In this document: positions 7,845-13,656 of the stretch, in pieces
Numbering within the stretch: position 1 is the first letter of the stretch
Layout: each line of letters begins with the position of its first letter
From: Flavobacteriales bacterium
GTDB taxonomy: Bacteria > Bacteroidota > Bacteroidia > Flavobacteriales_D > Crocinitomicaceae
DNA length: 13,656 nucleotides
Direction of reading: 5' to 3'
NCBI GenBank assembly: GCA_947461185.1
Contig: CANHJY010000019.1
Location: 1-13,656 of the forward strand
Position numbers and translations under genes: made by a program
The notes under the pieces: model-generated
The model's database searches: none
Seen by the model: only the letters and a program-made list of their open reading frames with translations
Told to the model about the DNA's origin: nothing

Positions 7845-7852
7845 CAAAAGTA
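7845..7852 (-). promoter_or_regulatory. Candidate -7 box before the 618-residue gene
   Basis: On the minus strand this reads TACTTTTG, a perfect match to TAnnTTTG. Transcription would start near 7840, leaving a leader of about 35 nt. No TTTG is present at the usual -33 distance; that region is only A/T-rich and overlaps the end of the lipoprotein gene. It suggests the envelope pair can be expressed apart from the genes upstream. Confidence 0.45.
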
Positions 7853-7866
7853 AGAAATTAAACTTT

Positions 7867-8547
7867 TTAATTTTTGTTTGGAACCAGATAGATTGTATTT
7901 TCCAATAAATTGGAGTTTTGACTCAACGCATACGGGTTGGTTTTAATCATAACATTGAGATAGTTTTTTGAAATGGTAGCCGATAAATTGTCGCATTTTA
8001 GCACATTTCTAGGAAATCTAGAAATAGAAGTATAAGTTCCTAATTTAAGTAATTCAATATCTTCGGAAGATAGTTCTTTTGCCTTTTTAATCGTTATTTC
8101 AGGAATTGAACGAACTAATTTGGAGCCATCCCAACTTAACCAATTATGTTCGAGTTCAGGTATATCGTTTTCACTAGTTTCATCCTCAATTACTTTCTTT
8201 AAACCATCTTGTAGTGCCGTAACACTCTCGAAATTGCAAGTTAGTCTAAAAAAGAAATTTTCATAATCGGTCTCTATAGTAACATTTGAAACGCCTTCTT
8301 GATTTTCTAAATTGGTTTTAAAAGAGGAAATCCTTGTTTTTATTTCATCAATAGAAGGAACTTTTTTACCGTCTAAACTGTCGAGATTTAAAATGCTATT
8401 TACTCGCGATTTACTTGAACTTAAATTGATGGTATATTTAAAAGTGCCACTTCCGTCTGCGTTTAGAGAAATGTCATCAATAATTTCTAAACACGAAGTA
8501 AGAGAAAACAATAAGGAAAGAATTAGAGTTGTTTTGAATATGTTCAT
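7867..8547 (-). CDS. Small lipoprotein, LppM/DUF3153-like start
   Basis: A 226-residue predicted lipoprotein. The signal peptide ends in the lipobox LTSC with Cys19 as the lipidated residue, placing it in the inner or outer membrane facing the periplasm or surface. The mature protein opens with IIDDISLNADGSGTFKYTINL; a DGSG turn between two strands is typical of LppM/DUF3153-like lipoproteins, but the remaining similarity cannot be confirmed by eye. No catalytic residues are apparent. The ATG is fixed by the signal peptide. It lies 42 nt downstream of xseB and 60 nt upstream of the 618-residue gene, with a near-perfect -7 box right at its start codon. What else it could be: any small beta-rich envelope lipoprotein. 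Confidence 0.85.
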   Translation of the reverse strand: MNIFKTTLILSLLFSLTSCLEIIDDISLNADGSGTFKYTINLSSSKSRVNSILNLDSLDGKKVPSIDEIKTRISSFKTNLENQEGVSNVTIETDYENFFFRLTCNFESVTALQDGLKKVIEDETSENDIPELEHNWLSWDGSKLVRSIPEITIKKAKELSSEDIELLKLGTYTSISRFPRNVLKCDNLSATISKNYLNVMIKTNPYALSQNSNLLENTIYLVPNKN

Positions 8548-8551
8548 TCCA

Positions 8552-8559
8552 CAAAATTA
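8552..8559 (-). promoter_or_regulatory. Candidate -7 box abutting the lipoprotein start
   Basis: TAATTTTG on the minus strand fits TAnnTTTG exactly and ends only 4 nt before the lipoprotein ATG. If used, the transcript would be leaderless or nearly so. A TTTG at 8577-8574 is 14 nt away, closer than the usual 19-20, so the promoter is doubtful. Confidence 0.3.
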
Positions 8560-8589
8560 AGCATTTCCTTTGTCAAAAACAGTACCAAA

Positions 8590-8799
8590 TCAAGCTTCAA
8601 GTTCTTTGAGTATGGCATTAACATCTTCTTCAGTACTGTTCAATTTTTGCTTACAAAATTGAATTAATACTGCTGCTCGTTTCACTTTTACTGATAACTC
8701 ATCCACTGAAATTTCTCCGTTTTCCATGTCGTTAACAATCTGTTGCAATTCAGTAAAAGCTTCTTGGTAAGTTCCCGTTGTTGTAATTTTTTCATTCAT
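8590..8799 (-). CDS. xseB: Exodeoxyribonuclease VII small subunit
   Basis: A 69-residue protein matching the small subunit of exonuclease VII, several copies of which bind the XseA helical arm to form the active single-strand-specific nuclease. The family pattern is clear: YQEAFTELQQIVNDMENGEISVDEL (15-39), where the ELQ..V..ME.GE.S.DEL core is diagnostic, followed by a coiled-coil-like helix (KRAAVLIQFCKQKL) and a C-terminal EEDVNAILKELE. Length is normal. The ATG lies inside the last codons of xseA (8-nt overlap, ATGAATGA), which supports translational coupling and matched production of the two subunits. Confidence 0.95.
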   Translation of the reverse strand: MNEKITTTGTYQEAFTELQQIVNDMENGEISVDELSVKVKRAAVLIQFCKQKLNSTEEDVNAILKELEA

Positions 8800-10204
8800 T
8801 TTTATCTATTTGAATAATATTAGATTGTATTTTAAAGTCTGCCGTTGTGGTTAATAATATTTGTCCGTTGGCAATGGCTGTATTTTCGTTAATTATTTTT
8901 CCATTAAGGGTTGTGATGCTGTAACCTCTTTTTAAAATGTGAATCGGATTTAATAAGTCAATGTTTTTTTCAATTTGATTAAGTTTATTCATTTCATCCG
9001 CAGTAAATCGCAGGATTTGCCTCTTAGCCTTTTGGTTGGATTCTACTATTCTTTCATTTTCAATATTGAAGCGCAGATTGATTAATTGTTGGATTCGATC
9101 CTTTCTATTGTTGATGCGTTGTATATTGAGCGGAATATTCGATTTTGCCCTTAGTGATAACTTTTGGATGATTTGCTGAAGCTGACTATTAGCCTTATTG
9201 TTATACAATTGTACACTTGACCTCAACGCTCGCAATTCCTGATTAAAAGTGTTGTTTTCAAGTTGCAAAAGGTTCTTGCAGTATTTTTTAGTGGTCAAAA
9301 CAGCTTCTTTCAGCGGAATAGCAAAGTCATGAAAAGATTGAATAAGAAAATCTGCTAATTCTGTAGGTGTGATTGCATTTCTATATGCCACCATTTCCGC
9401 AACGGTTAGGTTGGTGGAGTGACCTATCCCAGTCAATATTGGTAAATCAAAACTTGCAATTGCACGACAAAGCTCGAAATTGTTGTAACAAGACATTCCA
9501 ACCTCACCACCACCACCGCGAACTATGACAACGGCATCGAAGTGATGTTTTACCTTTCTAATTCTGTTGAGTTGCTTGATAATGGAGTCAACTGCCATAT
9601 CGCCTTGCAAATAAGCATTGAATAACATGGAGAAAAATTGATAACCCCATGGATTCTCATTCAGTACCTTCATAAAATCTGACAAACCCTTACTCGAATC
9701 GGCTGAAATTATTGCTATACGTTTGGGCAAAAGAGGGAAAGATAGCAGCTGGTTTTTATTTAGTAAACCTTCTTTGTGTAGTCTTTTCAATGTGGCTTCA
9801 CGCTCCTTTTGTAATTCACCTAAGGTATAATTAGGATCAATATCGAGAATTTGTAAAGTTAAACCATAGATCTCATTGTAAACTATTTTAACTTGCAGTA
9901 AAAGTGTAGTACCTTCTCTTATGGGTTCTTTTAGGACTTCACGGAATTTTTGATTGATTTTAGTCAATTGCGCATTCCAAATGGTACCATTGATTTGAGC
10001 TACAATCCTATCATTTTCTTTTTGAACCAACTCAGGGAATGCATGTCCACTTGGATAATTGTTTAATTTGTGCATTTCCGCCTTTACCCAATAGGTGTTT
10101 TGATAGCGATTCTCGATTGTTGTTTTAATTGAGTTCACTACTTGCTTGAGTGTAAAAATGGAGTTTTCTTCAGGCATGTTTGAAATGAAAGAGTGTGTTT
10201 TCAT
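8792..10204 (-). CDS. xseA: Exodeoxyribonuclease VII large subunit
   Basis: Catalytic subunit of exonuclease VII, which degrades single-stranded DNA from either end into short oligonucleotides in DNA repair. Its 470 residues are normal for the family. Residues about 17-122 form the N-terminal OB fold; DPNYTLGELQKE (123-134) leads into the catalytic core with RIAIISADSSKGLSDF (162-177), IVRGGGGEVG (227-236) and GIGHSTN (259-265); then a long helical arm (about 295-400) that carries XseB, and a C-terminal GYSITT segment. Mapped onto E. coli XseA from memory, D155, R205, H238 and D241 correspond to Asp176, Arg229, His262 and Asn265, so the last acidic residue is Asn. Met1 (10204) or Met10 could start the protein; domain content is the same. 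It is 88 nt from the anti-sigma gene upstream, so probably starts a new unit with xseB. Confidence 0.96.
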   Translation of the reverse strand: MKTHSFISNMPEENSIFTLKQVVNSIKTTIENRYQNTYWVKAEMHKLNNYPSGHAFPELVQKENDRIVAQINGTIWNAQLTKINQKFREVLKEPIREGTTLLLQVKIVYNEIYGLTLQILDIDPNYTLGELQKEREATLKRLHKEGLLNKNQLLSFPLLPKRIAIISADSSKGLSDFMKVLNENPWGYQFFSMLFNAYLQGDMAVDSIIKQLNRIRKVKHHFDAVVIVRGGGGEVGMSCYNNFELCRAIASFDLPILTGIGHSTNLTVAEMVAYRNAITPTELADFLIQSFHDFAIPLKEAVLTTKKYCKNLLQLENNTFNQELRALRSSVQLYNNKANSQLQQIIQKLSLRAKSNIPLNIQRINNRKDRIQQLINLRFNIENERIVESNQKAKRQILRFTADEMNKLNQIEKNIDLLNPIHILKRGYSITTLNGKIINENTAIANGQILLTTTADFKIQSNIIQIDKNE

Positions 10205-10292
10205 TCTCTAAAAAGAATAAAATTCCCGACTCTTGTAATAAAGTTAGAAAATATTTCACCCTGCAGGAGAATGTAATCAGTAAAAAGAAATA

Positions 10293-11291
10293 TTAATTTT
10301 CAACATGTAAAATTTCAAGTTTGCCAATTTTTAGAAAATAGCGGCCTTTCTTTTCCAATGCATTATTGGCCATTCTAAAATCTATTTCCTGTTGCGTAAG
10401 GTAAGAAAGTCCTGAGGTAATTGGATGAATGGGATTATTCATGGAAAGGGTTTGCGATTTGAATGAGGGTTTAACAGGTAAGTCCGGAATCACATTCCAA
10501 CTGAAGAATACCTCTTCTGGCAAATTTTCATAAAGGGGAATAGACTCAGGTTTATTTTCTTCTTGGGTGTTAAAAGTATCGACAAACTGCTCGATTGGAA
10601 ACATTAAAAACAAAGAGTCTTTAGGGTGGCTTTTTTTTCTATTTTGAAAAATACGATTGGTCTTGGTTTGCGTCAAATTCATTTGAGGTAAAGATGCCCT
10701 AGTTTCAATTTTGCGTTGATTTGAATTCACTGAGTCTTTCTGCGTTTTGACAAAATGCTGAACAGCTGAAGCTTTTATGCTTTCATGGTTAAAATTTAAA
10801 CTAAAAATGATAAGACCCGCAAAACATGCCGCCGTTGCAATAATTGGCCATAGCCACTTGGTTTGCTTTTGTTTAAGTTTCGCTTTATGAGGAAATTTGA
10901 TTTGGTTATCGGGCGCTAATTTTATTTGCTCCAATAACATTAATTCTACACGGTAGTCCTGATGCTTATTTAGGAAGATTTCTAACCTTTCATGGGTGTT
11001 ATGATCAAGTAATCCTTCAACTTTTGACTTCAAAAAGTAGTGGATGTTGGTTTCTGTGATGGTTTCAATTTCAGTATTTACTTGGAGAAAAGTCTGTTTA
11101 ACCTCAGCATTCAATTCATCTTTCTTATCTGCATGTAATACGATTTCCGATTGGTCATCTTTTAGAAAAAGATGATAGGTCTCTATAAAACACAACAATT
11201 CCTCACTTAGCTTTTCATCTAAGCGCCCCTCTTCGAAGTCCTTTAGGTACTTTTCGAAATTATTATTGTTTATTTTGTCTGCATTCGCCAT
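10293..11291 (-). CDS. Probable membrane anti-sigma factor
   Basis: A 332-residue single-pass membrane protein. A Lys-rich stretch (136-145) precedes one transmembrane segment at about 146-166 (WLWPIIATAACFAGLIIFSL), giving a cytoplasmic N-terminal half and a periplasmic C-terminal half. It follows the ECF sigma gene by 2 nt, the standard place for its anti-sigma factor, which would hold the sigma factor at the membrane until a signal is sensed. The N-terminal half has no HxxxCxxC zinc motif. It shows an apparent internal duplication: residues 15-35 and 86-106 align at a constant offset of 71 (Leu16/87, Lys17/88, Glu21/92, Gly22/93, Leu24/95, Asp25/96, Leu32/103, Phe35/106). The periplasmic part is Ser/Thr/Asn-rich, without a known sensor domain. 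Role inferred from position and topology. Confidence 0.8.
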   Translation of the reverse strand: MANADKINNNNFEKYLKDFEEGRLDEKLSEELLCFIETYHLFLKDDQSEIVLHADKKDELNAEVKQTFLQVNTEIETITETNIHYFLKSKVEGLLDHNTHERLEIFLNKHQDYRVELMLLEQIKLAPDNQIKFPHKAKLKQKQTKWLWPIIATAACFAGLIIFSLNFNHESIKASAVQHFVKTQKDSVNSNQRKIETRASLPQMNLTQTKTNRIFQNRKKSHPKDSLFLMFPIEQFVDTFNTQEENKPESIPLYENLPEEVFFSWNVIPDLPVKPSFKSQTLSMNNPIHPITSGLSYLTQQEIDFRMANNALEKKGRYFLKIGKLEILHVEN

Positions 11292-11293
11292 GG

Positions 11294-11779
11294 CTAAACA
11301 ACTAAATCAATTTGTTTCAAATAGGACTTTAATGTTTGTCGAGCCCTAAAAATATAAACTTTTACTTGAGATTCATTCAATGCAGTGATTTCTGCAATTT
11401 CTGCATAATTGTAACCTTCATAATCCCGCAGTAACACAACGGTTTTTTGAATTACAGGAAGTTTATCCAGTGCTTCGTGAAGAATAGTTTGTAGATCAAA
11501 ATCCTCAACTGGTTTCACGGATTTTTTAATTTCCTGCTCCTTAAATTCACCATTTCTAGCCTCTTGCTTAAGAAAATCAATAATTAAATGGTATGCGGTA
11601 GTGAATAAATAAGCCTTTGATTTCGCAAAGGTAACCTCTTTGTGCTTTACCCAAACTTTGGTATATGTTTCTTGAACAATGTCTTGCGCGGACATGGCAT
11701 TTTTAATATGCTTTAAAGCAAAACGGTAAATACCGTCAGCGTACAAGTCAACGGTTTTATTGTATTCACTATCTGTCAT
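11294..11779 (-). CDS. ECF-family RNA polymerase sigma factor
   Basis: A 161-residue sigma-70 family factor of the extracytoplasmic function group. Region 2 covers about 8-72, with the core-binding and -10 recognition helix AQDIVQETYTKVWV (31-44). Region 4 covers about 97-155, with LDKLPVIQKTVVLLRDYEGYNYAEIAEI and the helix-turn-helix at about 123-150 (LNESQVKVYIFRARQTLK). Regions 1 and 3 are absent, as expected. The chosen start is the ATG at 11779; a longer frame begins at a TTG at 11803 but adds eight residues (TLSYCSA) that do not look like family sequence. The putative anti-sigma gene follows after 2 nt. TGACTTTG at 11802-11795, 15 nt before the ATG, is one mismatch from the -7 consensus and may be its promoter; this also overlaps the TTG, arguing against that start. 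The regulon cannot be told from the window. Confidence 0.93.
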   Translation of the reverse strand: MTDSEYNKTVDLYADGIYRFALKHIKNAMSAQDIVQETYTKVWVKHKEVTFAKSKAYLFTTAYHLIIDFLKQEARNGEFKEQEIKKSVKPVEDFDLQTILHEALDKLPVIQKTVVLLRDYEGYNYAEIAEITALNESQVKVYIFRARQTLKSYLKQIDLVV

Positions 11780-11836
11780 GGCACTGCAATAGGACAAAGT
11801 CAATGCCCAAAAGTTACAACAATTAAAAAATTAAGC

Positions 11837-13375
11837 TTATTCTTCTGGTATAACAGTTTCTATATGGACGAGGCTTCCTGATTTAAATTGTGTGCCGGGC
11901 TTGATGTGTATGGATGAAGCCTTAATATCACTTTTTATTCCTGATGAAATAAGAAAAGTTTTGTCTTCTGTTTTCGGCTCAGCGAATGATGTAGAATTAG
12001 TGCTTTCGGGTTCAATGGTTAGCATTCCCTTAACTAGAAAATCTTGATTATAAACTAAGACACGATTGTAAAGGGAGAGGTTGAATTGTTCAATTGACCA
12101 TTGCCTTTTCACCAATTCAGCATGGCCATAATTCATCCCACAGCAATATCCCAATGGCAGACCGGAACAGGAGTCTATGGAATTTTGATAGTAATCCATA
12201 AGAATTGGATAAATACTATCGCTTTCTAAAACACCATCAAATGCCGAATATGGTGCATAAATCAGTGATTTCATTGCATGATAATTATGGGGACAAGTTG
12301 TGCAATAATTATCAGAAATTGGATTATCGGCCCCATTTACCGCATTATAAAACCCACCCTTACCGTCATAAATATTTTGGGTAAATGTTTTATGAAACCC
12401 CGATATTTCTTGTTCATCAAATGTCGTTGTTGTGTTATTCAACCATTGATCCAAAGGATATAAGGCAACAATTCCACCATGACTTATGTCTTCAATAAAA
12501 CTTGTGTACTTCTGTATGGAAGATGAACCTTTACTCCATTTAAAGCGAATCTTTCTTTTTTTGCGAACATCAGTCCAACCGAAATGGTACCACCAGTATG
12601 CTCCTTTGTCATTTTTAATAAAAAGTGGCGCTTTATACCGTTTCAATTTGTGGCGATCGTAGAATTCAACATCTTTAAAAAACAAGGATTCAATGCGCTT
12701 CGATTTGGCTTCGTATTCTGAATTGCCACAAAGTCCCATGAATAAAACAGCTCGTGCAAAACCAATATGTTTGTTAACGATAAGCGAGGAAGTAGTATTG
12801 GGTTTATCTAAAAATCCCAATTGATTATTCCAATATCCATTGGCAATAAACCAAGATAGCGCTTCATTAACTCTTAAAGAAAGCCAGTTGGCATAATCAC
12901 CAAATGTGTTGAAGGTAGCATTAAACGAATTGTTTGAAATTGCGGGAAAAGAATACATTTTTAGCGTATCAAGATCTTTGTTTTTAACCTTAACGAAATG
13001 AACAAACTTAGCAAAAGCACCATTAATATTTCCCTCCTCATAGGTTAAATTCCCCCATCTGGGTTCATTACTAATACCTGAAAAATCATGTCGGTTTTCC
13101 ATCATACAAAGACTTTGCATCATGAACTTATAGAGATAATCTTTATCATTAGTGCTTTCATACATTGATAGATAACCATCTAAAACATATGCCATTCCAT
13201 CTCCGAAAACAGTATGGTCATTTTCTGTGGATAGTGTGCAAGGCTTATAGTTGGAAATGAGCTGCTGCGTAAATACATCATAATCTTCCTTCAATTTTAA
13301 GTCTCCGTATTGCGAAAAGGCTACACTAAAAAGAAGAATACATGAAAAAGCATAAGTTTGGGCAATCCAGCGCAT
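11837..13375 (-). CDS. Secreted helical-repeat protein, possible glycan-acting enzyme
   Basis: A 512-residue exported protein of unrecognised function. Residues 1-21 form a signal peptide (hydrophobic core ending SVAFSQ). The middle has paired-helix segments such as MAYVLDGYLSMYESTNDKDYL (61-81) and HIGFARAVLFMGLCG (203-217), a pattern seen in alpha/alpha-toroid carbohydrate enzymes. EDISHGG (295-301) is a compact, possibly catalytic motif, similar in look to acidic/His motifs of such lyases and epimerases. Cysteines cluster as CTTC (358-361), C403 and CC (411-412), suggesting disulfides or a metal site. The last 40 residues (about 475-509, ISSGIKSD..ASSIHIKPGTQFKSGSLVHIET) form short beta repeats resembling C-terminal segments of exported Bacteroidota proteins. 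The ATG overlaps the upstream stop codon (TAATG). The sigma gene is 57 nt downstream. Enzyme role is inference. Confidence 0.8.
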   Translation of the reverse strand: MRWIAQTYAFSCILLFSVAFSQYGDLKLKEDYDVFTQQLISNYKPCTLSTENDHTVFGDGMAYVLDGYLSMYESTNDKDYLYKFMMQSLCMMENRHDFSGISNEPRWGNLTYEEGNINGAFAKFVHFVKVKNKDLDTLKMYSFPAISNNSFNATFNTFGDYANWLSLRVNEALSWFIANGYWNNQLGFLDKPNTTSSLIVNKHIGFARAVLFMGLCGNSEYEAKSKRIESLFFKDVEFYDRHKLKRYKAPLFIKNDKGAYWWYHFGWTDVRKKRKIRFKWSKGSSSIQKYTSFIEDISHGGIVALYPLDQWLNNTTTTFDEQEISGFHKTFTQNIYDGKGGFYNAVNGADNPISDNYCTTCPHNYHAMKSLIYAPYSAFDGVLESDSIYPILMDYYQNSIDSCSGLPLGYCCGMNYGHAELVKRQWSIEQFNLSLYNRVLVYNQDFLVKGMLTIEPESTNSTSFAEPKTEDKTFLISSGIKSDIKASSIHIKPGTQFKSGSLVHIETVIPEE

Positions 13376-13656
13376 TAGTTTTCTTCTAAAGTGGATTTTA
13401 AGCTGTCTATTTCTTTTTGTTGTTGAATCACATGCAGCGTTAATTCTTCTATTTTTTCAAGCAAAAGGCGGTTCATTTCTCCCAAATCTAAACCTGTTTC
13501 TTGTATGCTTTCAGCGGAAGGAATGCCCGGGAGATGACCGTTTTCATTGATATAATTTTCAGTTTCTATTAAAGACATTAACGAATAATCTTTTTCAAAA
13601 ACATAATCTGGCCAATTGGGATCTGCATCAACAATAATTTCTCTTGCTCGAAGGAT
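13375..13656 (-). CDS. Peptidase S74-like chaperone tail of a surface protein (partial)
   Basis: C-terminal 93 codons of a gene that enters from the right edge of the window; the frame is open to base 13656, so the ATG at 13578 is internal. The visible sequence begins ILRAREIIVDADPNWPDYVF and continues through KDYSLMSL and GHLPGIPSAE to GEMNRLLLEKIEELTLHVI, a close match in pattern to the S74 (endosialidase-type intramolecular chaperone) tail found at the end of many Bacteroidota tail-fibre-like or adhesin-like proteins. The last 35 residues form a coiled coil (EKIEELTLHVIQQQKEIDSLKSTLEE), consistent with trimer formation. The catalytic Ser/Lys pair that would allow self-cleavage lies outside or is not evident here. 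The stop TAA shares its last A with the ATG of the downstream secreted-protein gene (TAATG), implying translational coupling. Confidence 0.9.
   Translation of the reverse strand: MLRAREIIVDADPNWPDYVFEKDYSLMSLIETENYINENGHLPGIPSAESIQETGLDLGEMNRLLLEKIEELTLHVIQQQKEIDSLKSTLEEN

Noticed and set aside
7855-7873. Hairpin AAATTAAA-CTT-TTTAATTT at the lipoprotein stop codon
   Set aside because: The stem is all A/T and has no strong T run on the minus strand, so it is too weak to call a terminator.
10260-10267. Palindrome CCTGCAGG between the anti-sigma gene and xseA
   Set aside because: A single 8-bp palindrome without repeats or half-sites nearby gives no support for an operator.

Overview
The window is AT-rich chromosomal DNA that looks like a member of the Bacteroidota, most likely Flavobacteriales or a relative. 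The grounds are a flavobacterial-type isoleucyl-tRNA synthetase, promoter motifs close to the Bacteroidota consensus TTTG-N19/20-TAnnTTTG, A-rich leaders without clear Shine-Dalgarno sites, and the C-terminal end of an S74-type chaperone domain in the form common in this phylum. The genus cannot be fixed from the sequence alone.

Layout. Positions 1-1205 hold a RAYT-like (REP-associated, Y1/IS200-type) HUH tyrosine transposase gene (273-860). It is set among at least six copies and two remnants of a short palindromic repeat whose core is AGGATT-TGT-AATCCT, usually followed by a T-rich tail. Most copies share one orientation; the copy just after the transposase stop codon is inverted. A candidate promoter at 1150-1181 then leads into ileS (1206-4619), the only other plus-strand gene. 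The IleRS carries a swapped class I signature (GIHH instead of HxGH).

All other genes (4616-13656) lie on the minus strand. In transcription order they are: the end of a gene with an S74-type chaperone tail (cut by the window edge); a secreted 512-residue protein of helical-repeat appearance, joined to it by a TAATG stop/start overlap; an ECF sigma factor; its probable membrane anti-sigma factor, 2 nt downstream; xseA and xseB (exonuclease VII subunits, overlapping by 8 nt); a small lipoprotein; and two large envelope proteins (618 and 442 residues) that appear to be diverged paralogues. The last of these meets ileS tail to tail, the two stop codons sharing one TTAA.

How the genes work together. 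The sigma/anti-sigma pair is a signalling unit whose signal is unknown. XseA and XseB form one enzyme. The lipoprotein and the two envelope proteins form a cell-surface cluster of unknown role. The transposase and its repeats form a self-contained REP/RAYT-like system. The points most worth a second look are that system, the GIHH IleRS, the Asn in the XseA GHxTD motif, the duplicated anti-sigma N-terminus and the paralogous envelope pair.
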